Source: Micromonospora violae (GTDB lineage Bacteria; Actinomycetota; Actinomycetes; Mycobacteriales; Micromonosporaceae). Taken from it: a stretch of DNA of 64,000 nucleotides. The notes under the pieces were generated by a model. It made no database searches. It saw only the letters and a list, made by a program, of their open reading frames with translations, and was not told the DNA's origin. Location: positions 3,224,001 through 3,288,000 of the forward strand of contig NZ_SHKK01000001.1 of NCBI RefSeq assembly GCF_004217135.1, given 5' to 3'. The position numbers and the translations under genes were made by a program. Below, piece after piece: positions 7,992 through 17,280 of the stretch (the first letter of the stretch is position 1; every line of letters starts with the position of its first letter).

Positions 7992-10900
7992 CTAGAGTTC
8001 GTCTTCGTCGTCGGAGAGCGTGGTGGGTCTCCATTGCGGTTGCTGACGGGGTGCTGCGGGCAATGAGCGAGGCTCGATGCCTCGTTGCTTGAGTTGCTGC
8101 CACATCGGTTCGAGGGCTGCGTCACGGTCGTAGAGGTACTCGCTGTCGCGGATGCGGATGAACTGCCAGCCGGCGCGCCGTAGTTCTCGTTCGCGGTGTA
8201 GTTCCTGCTGGACTTGCTCTGGTTGTCGGGGCCGGGTGGGTGTGTCGCACTCGACGGCGAGTCGTCCGTTGTCGCCGACGATGACGAGGTCGATGGCGCG
8301 TTGGTCGACGGGGTGGTGCGGGACGACGGCGTAGCCGCGGCGGCGCAGTTCCAGGAAGACACGTTGCTGCAGGAGGCAGGTGAAGGGTTCGGTGCGGGTG
8401 TCGGGGGTGATGTCGTCGAGGTCGGGATCGATGGTGAGGGTCGCTGGGGGGTGGAGCATGTAGCTCAGTAGGGAGTGACGAAGGTCTGTGGGGTTGAGGC
8501 TGGTAGCGGGCACGGAGGTGAAGAGCCACAGTTGGTCGCGGGCGCGGCTGGCTGCGACGTTGTAGCGGCGCTGTTCAGTGCGGCTGGTGAGTGCTCTCCT
8601 GGCTTTGGTGACGACCATGGACAGCAGGATGATGTCGCGTTCGTCGCCTTGGAAGTCGGGTGGTTGGCCAACTCGGATCCGCCGGCGGCGGATGTCAGCT
8701 CGGTCGATGCGGTCGTTGAGTAGTTTCTCGAGGGTGTGTGTTTGTCTGCCGCTCTGCAGGGCGATGATGCCGATGCTCTTGTTGCGGCACATGGGGTCGT
8801 CGATGATTTTCTGGACATGGTCGATGATCGTGTTCGCCTCGACCTGATTGCGCAGAGTGGCTTTCTGGCCTTCCTCTGCGGCGCCATCGACGTATACAAC
8901 CCGGAGCGGATCGAGGCGGTCGGCACCGAACTGGCGGAGCGGTATGAGTCTCTTGTCGTAGAACTGCTCGGAGGACCATCCGATGATTTCAGGCATGCAG
9001 CGGAAGTGTTCGGAGAGTCTGACCACGTCGGAGAAGCGGGAGGCTAGGAGTTCGTAGAGGTTGGAGCTCGGGAGGAAGCCGTTGCGGAGGTTCATGGGCA
9101 TGTCAGCTAGGTGGCGGTCCAGACTCTCTTGAACGGCGTCTGAGTCGTTGTTTCGATAGTTGGCCCCGGGGGCGCATTGTTTTTCGTCACCGACGACGAT
9201 GACGCGTGGTGCCAGCCATAGCAGGAAGAGGTTGTCGATACTGGCTTGGCTGGCTTCGTCAACGATGACGACGTCGAAGGTGTTGTGCTGCGGTGGGATG
9301 GTGTCGGTCACGGCTGACAGCGGCATGACCCAGGCGGGGACGGCCTGCTGGGCGTCCCTCATTGCATCGAACGCTGCCTTGAGGTAGCGGTCCTTGCTTT
9401 TGCCCTGTCCTCGGCCGTAGCTGCCCATGTTGGTCTTGTAGGACTGGAGGGCCTGTCGTTGCCGTTCGGTCATGCGTTCCAGGCAATGCCGCAGAGCCTG
9501 TTTCCCGGCGAGCTCGGCGGTGATGCGGTTGAGTGCCAGTTCAAGGTCGTCGATCTGTAGTTCGTGGATTTGCTCGGCGTTCGGCTGCCGGACGAGTTGG
9601 TAGTAGGTGGCTGCGACGCCCCAGGCCCACGCGGCTTCGATGTCGCCGAGGCGTTGAGCCCAGGTCGGGTCGTCGAGGTTGTCGGTTATCTGTTGAGCAA
9701 GCGTCGGGTGAGCGTCGGTCAGGATGCTGAGCAACGCGTCGCAGCGCTGTTGGAGGTCTTTGTCGTTCCTGGCGTGATCGAGGTTTGTGCGGGTGGCGGC
9801 GTAGCGGTCGATATCGCTGCTGGCTAGGGCAGCCGCGATGTCGGCGACTTCGGGTGCGACGTCAGGATTGCGGGACCATGCCTGCATGGTGCTGGTGAGT
9901 TCAGTCATGACGTCGGTTGCGTGCCGAGCCGCGGCGATGGTCTGTCGGTTGTGGCTGACGCGGACTAAAAGGTCCCAGTGGTCGGGGCTGCGTATCGCGA
10001 AGCGGATCTGGTGACGGCGCAACAGTTGCTCGATGGCGTCGCGGGCTGTGGTGAGGGCACGGAGCGCTGATGCGTTGTGCGAGATGTCATTGAGGTGCGC
10101 TACTCGTCGGCGTAGCGGCCCGTACACGGTCGGCACGCCGGCCGGTGCCCATGCCTCCAGAACGGCGCTGACAGCTGCCTCTGCCTGAAGGTGGGTGGTT
10201 AGCGCGGTCAGCTCTGCCACGGTGGCAGGTGGGGCACCGTCGACCGTGCAGGCTTGTAGCAGGTCGGTGGCTTCGAGTTGAGCTTTGGTCTGCCAGTAGC
10301 GTCGTAGGCGACCGCCTCTGGAAAGGTGCTTTCGCAGGCGCTTTGCTTGGCCGGTCAGGCGGGTGAGATTCACTGCGGTCAGGGGCATGGTGCCGAGGTC
10401 GATGTCGACACCGTTGAGGGTTCCCAGGGCGCGGACGTGAGGTTCAACGTCGCGTAGCTCGTTGAACAGTGCCTCCCAGTAGGCCGGGCTGCGCCTTGCC
10501 AGGAGCGCTTCGGCAGCAGTGCGGCGCCAGTCCGTGCCGTCCCAGTCGTTGATGGTGTCGGATAGGCCGCAGGTGGCGAGCGCATCGGCGGCGCCCTCGA
10601 TGTGCCGCTGGATCCCCGCCAGCGTGGCGTCGTCGAGGGCTGCCAGTGACCAGGCTGTGGTGGTGCGATCGGGGCCCAGGGTCCGTTCGGCTTCAGTAAT
10701 GGTCGCGACCATGGTCGCGATGTCGGCGGGGGGCGGAACCATGTCAGGGCCGGGAATCAGCTGTCGGACACGCGTGGAACGGTGTGGCGTGGCCAAGGTG
10801 AGTAGCTGCCACAGTTGTCGAGCTTGATCGTTGGACAACGGAGGGTCACCAGGGGCGCCGGCTGGTAGCGGTTCGATCCAGGTGTGCTGTTCGCGGCCTG

Positions 10901-12443
10901 CGTTGAGTTGCTCAACAATCTGCGCCAGCGTGCCACCGTAGCCGTGGGCAAAGGGGGGGTGCTGCGAGTACTCCTGCTCGCGGACGATCCGCAGGTCACG
11001 GATTGCCTGCTGGAGTGCGGTGGTGAGGTCCGAGCGCTGGTCACGAAGCTTGGTGATTTCTCGGCCGAGTTCGTCTGCGGTGACGGTCGAGGATAGTTCC
11101 GAGAGCGCGGTGATGCTCCGGTCGAGCTCGTCGGTCTCGGTCCGTTGCATGCCGGTCATGAGCACGCACAGTCGTCTCACCTCCTCGGGTAGCTTCTCGC
11201 GGAGCACTCGTAGCGCCTGATCCTTTTGGCTCGTGATCAGCAATCGCTGACCGTCTGCGAGTAGTGCGCAGATGAGGTTGGCAATCGTGTGGGTCTTGCC
11301 TGTGCCAGGAGGACCCTGCACGACGACGGTGGTGTCGTCGCTGAGTTTGGCCAGCACCCTGCGTTGCTCTCGGTTGCTGGCAAGCGGGAACAGTGGGTCC
11401 GCGCTGTTCACGGGTCGATCATGTTGGGTGTTGGTGAGCCAGGCGCGGCGTTGTGTGGGCTCGATGGGGGCCACGAGCTGCGCGAGCCCGAGGGGCGTGG
11501 GAACGCTCGGTTCCTGAAGGCTACCGGCGATGGCGTCGTAGACGCGTTCGAGTCCCTTGCGATTGCGGCGGCGCAGAAAGAGAGCAGGCGCCAGTGTCAG
11601 TTGTGCAGCGCCTGGCTCTTCATGAGACGGCGGACCCCACGGATCCTCGGTGAACGGCAGCGCACGATCCCACCGGCGGCGCTTCCACCGCTGCAACCAG
11701 TTCACCACCTCCGGCGAGAAGGGGCGTATCTGCACGTCGCCGTCGTACCACGGCGACCCAGATCCATTGGTGCGGTAGCCGTCTCGAGAGGTAAGGAAGT
11801 CCTGATCCTCGACCTTCATGCGTTCGTCGAGAGAGACGTGGACTTGCAGAGTGTCGGTGGCAGGATCGCCAACGATCGTCGCGCCCCAGATCAGGACGTG
11901 ACGGCGGATATCCCAGCGACCGTCAATGCCGGAGCTGACAAGGCCGACGCCGAGGACCAACTCCTCGGTGTCGCCACGCTGCTGTACCTGCCGCTGAAGC
12001 CGTTCCAGGTGGGTGTAGGTCGCACGCTGCTCCCCCATGCGGCGTTCGTGCTCGGCCCATTTTGTCCACGCGGCAAGCCACCTCTCGTAGTCGCGTGTCA
12101 ACTCATCCTGAGTCGCGGAGTCAGCTGGGTCTTCGTCGGCAGGAGCGGGGAGTCGCGGCGGAGGTGCGCTGGCGTTGCTGTAGTCCGTCGTGTCCAGTAA
12201 TTCTCGGAGCGCCGCCGGGGGCATGGGCGGTTCTGGCGGTGGGGGGTAGGCGACCTGCATGACTACGGGCCCGTTGGACCTCGCCGCTTTCTGAGGTGGC
12301 GCGTGAAACCAGAAGGCATTCGAGTCATCGATAGCATCGCGGTCCTGGCGTTCACTGCTCTTGACCTGCGCAAGCAGGTGCGCCACAAGGCCTTGGGTCA
12401 GCCGTTTGACGGTCGGACTTGTCGGGGAAACGGGGTCCGGCAC
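7992..12443 (-). CDS. Large SF1 (DNA2/NAM7-like) helicase with C-terminal Vsr/DUF559-like nuclease domain
   Basis: About 1483 residues. Walker A GPPGTGKT lies near residue 380, the DEAx-type Walker B IVDEASQAS about 700 residues later, then GDEKQ, a QGDERD motif and the SF1 motif VI-like NVAASRARDQLWLF. Between the motifs is a long helical insert. The C-terminus has a PD-(D/E)xK-like block, IDLVIVG then AVECD, and GWQFIRIRDSEY, typical of Vsr/DUF559 domains fused to COG1112 helicases. The start is set at GTG 12443 because AGAGGAGG lies directly upstream; a longer in-frame ATG has no such site. It is followed by the HEPN-like gene. The pair is a probable anti-phage unit. Confidence 0.8.
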   Translation of the reverse strand: MPDPVSPTSPTVKRLTQGLVAHLLAQVKSSERQDRDAIDDSNAFWFHAPPQKAARSNGPVVMQVAYPPPPEPPMPPAALRELLDTTDYSNASAPPPRLPAPADEDPADSATQDELTRDYERWLAAWTKWAEHERRMGEQRATYTHLERLQRQVQQRGDTEELVLGVGLVSSGIDGRWDIRRHVLIWGATIVGDPATDTLQVHVSLDERMKVEDQDFLTSRDGYRTNGSGSPWYDGDVQIRPFSPEVVNWLQRWKRRRWDRALPFTEDPWGPPSHEEPGAAQLTLAPALFLRRRNRKGLERVYDAIAGSLQEPSVPTPLGLAQLVAPIEPTQRRAWLTNTQHDRPVNSADPLFPLASNREQRRVLAKLSDDTTVVVQGPPGTGKTHTIANLICALLADGQRLLITSQKDQALRVLREKLPEEVRRLCVLMTGMQRTETDELDRSITALSELSSTVTADELGREITKLRDQRSDLTTALQQAIRDLRIVREQEYSQHPPFAHGYGGTLAQIVEQLNAGREQHTWIEPLPAGAPGDPPLSNDQARQLWQLLTLATPHRSTRVRQLIPGPDMVPPPADIATMVATITEAERTLGPDRTTTAWSLAALDDATLAGIQRHIEGAADALATCGLSDTINDWDGTDWRRTAAEALLARRSPAYWEALFNELRDVEPHVRALGTLNGVDIDLGTMPLTAVNLTRLTGQAKRLRKHLSRGGRLRRYWQTKAQLEATDLLQACTVDGAPPATVAELTALTTHLQAEAAVSAVLEAWAPAGVPTVYGPLRRRVAHLNDISHNASALRALTTARDAIEQLLRRHQIRFAIRSPDHWDLLVRVSHNRQTIAAARHATDVMTELTSTMQAWSRNPDVAPEVADIAAALASSDIDRYAATRTNLDHARNDKDLQQRCDALLSILTDAHPTLAQQITDNLDDPTWAQRLGDIEAAWAWGVAATYYQLVRQPNAEQIHELQIDDLELALNRITAELAGKQALRHCLERMTERQRQALQSYKTNMGSYGRGQGKSKDRYLKAAFDAMRDAQQAVPAWVMPLSAVTDTIPPQHNTFDVVIVDEASQASIDNLFLLWLAPRVIVVGDEKQCAPGANYRNNDSDAVQESLDRHLADMPMNLRNGFLPSSNLYELLASRFSDVVRLSEHFRCMPEIIGWSSEQFYDKRLIPLRQFGADRLDPLRVVYVDGAAEEGQKATLRNQVEANTIIDHVQKIIDDPMCRNKSIGIIALQSGRQTHTLEKLLNDRIDRADIRRRRIRVGQPPDFQGDERDIILLSMVVTKARRALTSRTEQRRYNVAASRARDQLWLFTSVPATSLNPTDLRHSLLSYMLHPPATLTIDPDLDDITPDTRTEPFTCLLQQRVFLELRRRGYAVVPHHPVDQRAIDLVIVGDNGRLAVECDTPTRPRQPEQVQQELHRERELRRAGWQFIRIRDSEYLYDRDAALEPMWQQLKQRGIEPRSLPAAPRQQPQWRPTTLSDDEDEL

Positions 12444-12724
12444 TGCGCCTCCTCTGGCTCGCCCAGCCCAACAGGATGCATGCAAACAGTCACAGCACGC
12501 AGCCTCGTGACAGATGAACGACACCAGTTAAGCCACCCGGTCCATGCCGCTGGCCTGGCTCACCGGGCGGTGTTCGGATGCTTACCCTTGATCTTGGGTG
12601 ATGGGATACGGCGGCAATGGCAGGCGTCGTTGGGCGATCATCTTTGTCCCAGGGCTGACGACGCGCTATTGCGCGGGTCGCGCGTCGCTCATCTCGACCG
12701 TGATCAACCAGGTACGCTGCGGGC
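12444..12724. promoter_or_regulatory. Divergent promoter region between two defence operons
   Basis: A 281-base gap between the minus-strand helicase gene and the plus-strand ATPase gene. It must hold promoters for both units, but no clear consensus hexamers or palindromes were identified by eye. Confidence 0.3.
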
Positions 12725-13945
12725 GTGGCTGTCCGGCGTCCCCCATACCTACTCCGGTTGAAGGTAGTCAACTTCCGGAGCCTTCGCGATGTCGAGGTTC
12801 ACCTGAGGGCGCTGAACGTTCTCGTTGGCCCGAACGGCGCGGGGAAGTCAAACTTCCTCGACGTCATCGCGTTCCTTGGCGATGCCACCCGTGACGACCT
12901 GGCACCGGCGCTCGACCGCCGGGCAGGGTTCGATCGGGTGGTGTTTCGGGCTGCGAAGGGGTCTCGGCAGACGATCAGCATCGAAGTTGAGGCTGCGGTC
13001 ACGAAGAACAGCTCCTTGAAGGCGACCGACACCTACACGCTCGAGTTCTCCTCCGACAAGCTCAAGTCAGGTCGCAGCGAGAGGGAACGGTACTACCTGC
13101 GGCGCGCGGAGAGCTTCGCGTTCAAACGGACCGCTGGCCCTGGCCGACGCATCACGGTCAAGGGTGGCCTAATCACGTTCCACAAGCCGGAAGGTGGGGA
13201 AGACACCGCGAGTCTGCGGGAAGGATCCCTCGGCTTGTCCACACTGCCGAAGCTCAGCCCCGAGGACGGCGGCGAGCAGGTGGAGGCGCTGGCGAACCTG
13301 TTCGCCGGCTTCCGCGTGTTCGACGTTGACGTCGCTGCCGCGCGCCGCCCGTCGCAGGAACGCGCAAGTGAGCGTCTGCACAACGACGCGAGTAACCTCG
13401 CCGCGTTCCTCGCGTTCCTTGCCGAGCGACATGCCGACCGGTTCGACGCTCTGCAACGCGACGCCCGTGCGTTCATTCCCGGTCTCGACCGTCTGGAATT
13501 CACCGCGATCGGTGGAGCCGGTGAAGGAACGGTCCTCACCCTGGTCGAGCGAGGCCTGTCCGGGGCCACCACGCTGCAAGAGGCCTCCTATGGATCCATC
13601 CGCGCCTTGGCGCTGCTCGCGCTGCTCTACGATCCGTCTCCCCCACGACTGACATGCATCGAAGAGATCGACCACGGGTTGCACCCGCACATCCTTGACC
13701 GGCTCGTCGAACTGTTGCGCGAAGCGTCCAGCCGCACGCAGTTTCTAATCGCCACTCACTCCCCCGCGCTGGTGAATCGGCTGACGCCGGACGAGCTCAT
13801 CGTGTGCGAGCGGGGAGATGATGCCGCGTCGAGGATCCCTGCGATCGACCCGGAGGCCGTGAAGGCCATGGAGCAGGAGCTCAACGGCGAGCTTGGACTG
13901 GGCGAGCTGTGGTTCTCCGGCGCTCTCGGGGGCTGCCCGGAATGA
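12725..13945 (+). CDS. RecF/OLD-like AAA ATPase
   Basis: A 406-residue ABC-type ATPase of the RecF/SMC/OLD group. Seen: VVNFRSLRDVEV at the N-terminus, Walker A GPNGAGKS (35-42), Walker B CIEEIDHGLHPH and the switch IATHSPALVNRL near the C-terminus. There is no TOPRIM domain. The next gene overlaps by four bases (ATGA) and encodes a small possible TOPRIM-like protein, so the pair resembles an OLD nuclease split in two, as in AbiL-type systems. Start is the GTG at 12725. Predicted role: ATP-dependent sensor or clamp in phage defence. Confidence 0.75.
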   Translation: MAVRRPPYLLRLKVVNFRSLRDVEVHLRALNVLVGPNGAGKSNFLDVIAFLGDATRDDLAPALDRRAGFDRVVFRAAKGSRQTISIEVEAAVTKNSSLKATDTYTLEFSSDKLKSGRSERERYYLRRAESFAFKRTAGPGRRITVKGGLITFHKPEGGEDTASLREGSLGLSTLPKLSPEDGGEQVEALANLFAGFRVFDVDVAAARRPSQERASERLHNDASNLAAFLAFLAERHADRFDALQRDARAFIPGLDRLEFTAIGGAGEGTVLTLVERGLSGATTLQEASYGSIRALALLALLYDPSPPRLTCIEEIDHGLHPHILDRLVELLREASSRTQFLIATHSPALVNRLTPDELIVCERGDDAASRIPAIDPEAVKAMEQELNGELGLGELWFSGALGGCPE

Positions 13946-14592
13946 CGGCGAAGCGGGGTGAGCATCGCTCGGTAGTGGTGATCCTCGGCGAAGACGACAA
14001 CGACCGCAAGACGATTCAGATCTTGGTGGCCGCGCTGCGCACCGACATCCCTCGCGGGTCCCTGAAGCCGCTGCGCAAGCCAATGTCGCTGGTGCGTAAC
14101 GTCCCCTTGCAGCGGCTGCCGAGCCAATCGAGCAAAGCTGCGGCCCTGCTGCGGGCCGTAGATGTCAACACACCGATCCGCGCGGTCCTCATGCACGAGG
14201 ACGCCGACGAGGTGGAGCCAGCGCACGAGAAGCTGATCACGAAGATCGAGGACAGCCACCGGTCCTTGCGGTGGCCCGTCCTTGCGGTCGTGCCGGCATG
14301 GGAGATGGAGACGTGGTGGTTCCTGTTCCCCGACGCGGTACACGCGATCCGCCCTACCTGGCGCCGCCCGGACCAGTTCGCCGGACGGGACGTCGGCAAG
14401 ATCCGTAACGCCAAGGAAGAACTCAAGAAGGCAGTCACACCACCGGGCGCGCGGCCATCGTTCCAGACCTACACGGAGGCCGACAGCATCGCGATCGCCG
14501 AGAAGATCGTGACCCTCGGTCAGCTGACGGCCCCCTGGTTCGCCCGTAGCGCCAGCTGGGAGACGTTCCTCGACAAGGTCAAGCAGTTGTAG
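13942..14592 (+). CDS. DUF4276/RloB-like protein, partner of the ATPase
   Basis: A 216-residue protein whose ATG overlaps the stop of the ATPase gene. The N-terminal VVVILGEDDNDRKT places clustered acids (E17, D18, D19) after a beta strand, and PAWEMETWWFLFPDAV in the middle resembles the ElExW motif of DUF4276/RloB proteins, which have a TOPRIM-like fold. It is the probable metal-dependent nuclease of the pair. Family identity is judged from these motifs only. Confidence 0.5.
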   Translation: MTAKRGEHRSVVVILGEDDNDRKTIQILVAALRTDIPRGSLKPLRKPMSLVRNVPLQRLPSQSSKAAALLRAVDVNTPIRAVLMHEDADEVEPAHEKLITKIEDSHRSLRWPVLAVVPAWEMETWWFLFPDAVHAIRPTWRRPDQFAGRDVGKIRNAKEELKKAVTPPGARPSFQTYTEADSIAIAEKIVTLGQLTAPWFARSASWETFLDKVKQL

Positions 14593-15087
14593 GCAGCGTC
14601 GTTCGTCGCCGGTTCGCTTGGCGCGCCGATTACCCGCATCAGACAGCACAGCAACGAGGCGTCGGCTGGCCTCTCTGCCTTCGTCCTGGCGCGTCGACAC
14701 CTCCTCCGCTTGCCTGGTCGATGAGGGCGGCGTGGGCCTCCGCCGCCTGTCGCGACGACAAGAAGTGGGGCTTCGAGATGGCCCAATGGCTCCAGGGCCC
14801 CCTAGGCTCAGTCGCCTACTTGACACTATCGGTGTTGGCGTTTCCACATCTGGTGGTAGATCCTCATTGGATCTCACCAGCATCGCACTCGTTTAGGACA
14901 CATTCGGGCCATTTGGTTTCAACGCGACGACGTCTTGCCTGGCTGGATTGGGCCGGGCAGCGGAGGTGAAGCCGGCCGCCATAAGGGGCCCTAGCAGGAT
15001 TTTGAATGTGACGCTCGGCAGAAGGCTGAACGTTGACGGTTGAACGCGCGCTCTTTCGCGGCGCGCCCTTGCAGCGAATGGAGCGGC
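14593..15087. other. Intergenic DNA between two defence units
   Basis: About 495 bases separating the ATPase pair from the Gabija-like pair. No open frame has a convincing ribosome site or protein signature. It probably carries the promoter of the downstream operon; no consensus was recognised. Confidence 0.4.
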
Positions 15088-17280
15088 GTGTACGTCAAGA
15101 CGTTCCGCGTGAAGAACTTCCGGCGGCTGCGCGACGTCAGGATCGATCTGGACCCCGAGACGACGGTTTTCGTTGGCGCGAACAATAGTGGGAAGACCTC
15201 GGCCGCCCAAGTATTCCGACTGTTCCTTGGTGCCGAGAAAGAGCGGTTCCGGCTCTACGACTTCACTGCCGACTGCTGGGCGGAGTTCGACGCGTTCGAC
15301 GCGGCTTCGGATGATCCCCACGAGCGACTTCCGCGCATCGTTTTGGACATTTGGCTCGACCTGAACGGTGATGATGACAACCTGCACCGCGTGGTCGACT
15401 TCCTACCCAATCTGAGTTGGGATTCCGGCCTGGTGGGGATCCGCCTCTCGTACATGCCCAGGAACGCCAAGGCCCTCATCGAGAACTTCGAGGAGTACCG
15501 CAACAGGGCGCTGGCCGTCGAACGCCCAGAGGGTTCCAACTACGAACCATGGCCGCGGTCGCTGACTGACTATCTAAGCCGGGAACTGCGGCACGAGTAC
15601 GAGATCACATACGCGATCTTGGACGCCAGCCACTGCGACGAGCGGCTTGAGCCGATTGCGGGATACGACCCGTACACTGCGCCCGGCAACGCGAGCCGCC
15701 TCGGCGTCAAGCTCGACTCGTTGATCAAAGTTGACTTCCTTGACGCTCAGCGTCACCTGGTCGACGGCGACAGCCGGGGTCGAGCCGAAGACCTGTCTCG
15801 CAAGTTGAGCGGCTTCTACGCCCGCAATCTCGAACAGCGGGAGAATGATCTCGCGGCCGTCGCGGCAATCGCGGACTCGGAACGCCACCTTAACGAACAC
15901 TTCGCGAAAGTCTTTGAGTCGACCTTGGACAAGCTTGCCGACCTCGGCTATCCAGGCTTCGCCCATCCGCGGTTGGTCGTGAAGGCTGCCTTCAACGCCC
16001 AGAGCGTCCTCAACAGCGGTGCCCGGGTTCACTACGCTCTACCTGCGGCCGACGGCTCGATGGATGCAGCTGAGCGAACGCTGCCCGACCAGTACAACGG
16101 ACTCGGCTTCAAGAACCTGATCTATATGGTCGTCGAGGTTTTGGACTTTCACCATCGATGGATCGACGCCGAAGGTGAACGGCCCCCAATCCACCTAGTG
16201 TTCATCGAGGAACCTGAGGCGCATCTGCACACTCAACTGCAACAAGTGTTCATCCGTAAAATCCGTGAAATCCTTCCCCATGTTGAGCCTGCTTTCGTCA
16301 CTCAAATGATCGTCACAACACACTCCGCTCACGTCATTTACGAAAAGTCGTTTGAGCCAATTCGATACTTCAAGCGGACCGGCGTCGACGGCAATGTCCA
16401 TCACACCGACGTGAAGGATCTGATGACATTCCGGGAGACGGCGGAGGTCGATACGAGGCAGTTCCTTCGGCAGTACCTGAAGCTGACTCACTGCGACCTG
16501 TTCTTCGCTGACGCTGCGATTCTGGTCGAGGGCAATGTCGAAAGGCTCCTGCTGCCACTGATCATTCAGAAGGCGGCGCCTGAGCTTCAGTCAAGCCACC
16601 TCACGATCCTTGAGGTCGGCGGGGCCTATGCCCACAAGTTCCAGGAACTGATCAACTTCCTGGAACTTCCCGCACTGGTCATCACCGACGTCGACAGCGT
16701 GCGAGGGCCGAACCCCGCCGCTGCTACGACCGACTCAGCCGACGTGCCTGCAGCTAGGTCGTCGTGTATGACGACGCAGGCGGGCGCGGTTACGAGCAAC
16801 GAAACCCTGGCCTCATGGATTCCCCGTATGCGGCTGATCGATCAGCTTCTCGATGCGGACGAGGCTACGAAGTCCCCGTTGACCGCTGCCGGCACTCCGG
16901 GATGCATCCGGGTCGCATACCAAACCCGCCGGCCGATCACGTGGGGTGAGCACCAGGCAGCCTTAGCTGGTCGCACCTTCGAGGAAGCATTCGCCATGGA
17001 GAACCTCGCGTGGTGCCAGGATGAGGCACAGGCCGATCTCCGGCTCCGCGTTGCGGGAGCAGCGGCGATGACGTTGGACTGCATACACGAGGAAATCCAC
17101 AAGCGCGTCAAGTCGTTCGACAAGACCGACTTCGCCCTCGCACTCATCACCAAGGACCACAAACAATGGACTGCGCCGCAGTACATTGCAGACGGTCTCT
17201 ACTGGCTACGAGACCGGATAACTGTCGTCGCGCCCGAAACCGCACCCTTGACTTCGATCGAAGCCGAGGTCGGTGAATGA
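15088..17280 (+). CDS. OLD-family ATP-dependent endonuclease, GajA-like
   Basis: About 730 residues. N-terminal ATPase: FRVKNFRRLRDV, Walker A GANNSGKT (30-37), Walker B HLVFIEEPEAHLH and the H-loop IVTTHSAHVIYE. C-terminal TOPRIM: ILVEGNVERLLLP (Glu at about 481) and VITDVDS (Asp534 and Asp536). GTG 15088 is preferred over an upstream TTG because homology starts with it. Its stop overlaps the ATG of a UvrD-like helicase gene, the arrangement of Gabija systems, in which GajA is the DNA endonuclease and GajB the partner helicase. It is longer than the best-studied GajA (about 578 residues); the extra length lies mainly after the TOPRIM acids. Confidence 0.78.
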   Translation: MYVKTFRVKNFRRLRDVRIDLDPETTVFVGANNSGKTSAAQVFRLFLGAEKERFRLYDFTADCWAEFDAFDAASDDPHERLPRIVLDIWLDLNGDDDNLHRVVDFLPNLSWDSGLVGIRLSYMPRNAKALIENFEEYRNRALAVERPEGSNYEPWPRSLTDYLSRELRHEYEITYAILDASHCDERLEPIAGYDPYTAPGNASRLGVKLDSLIKVDFLDAQRHLVDGDSRGRAEDLSRKLSGFYARNLEQRENDLAAVAAIADSERHLNEHFAKVFESTLDKLADLGYPGFAHPRLVVKAAFNAQSVLNSGARVHYALPAADGSMDAAERTLPDQYNGLGFKNLIYMVVEVLDFHHRWIDAEGERPPIHLVFIEEPEAHLHTQLQQVFIRKIREILPHVEPAFVTQMIVTTHSAHVIYEKSFEPIRYFKRTGVDGNVHHTDVKDLMTFRETAEVDTRQFLRQYLKLTHCDLFFADAAILVEGNVERLLLPLIIQKAAPELQSSHLTILEVGGAYAHKFQELINFLELPALVITDVDSVRGPNPAAATTDSADVPAARSSCMTTQAGAVTSNETLASWIPRMRLIDQLLDADEATKSPLTAAGTPGCIRVAYQTRRPITWGEHQAALAGRTFEEAFAMENLAWCQDEAQADLRLRVAGAAAMTLDCIHEEIHKRVKSFDKTDFALALITKDHKQWTAPQYIADGLYWLRDRITVVAPETAPLTSIEAEVGE

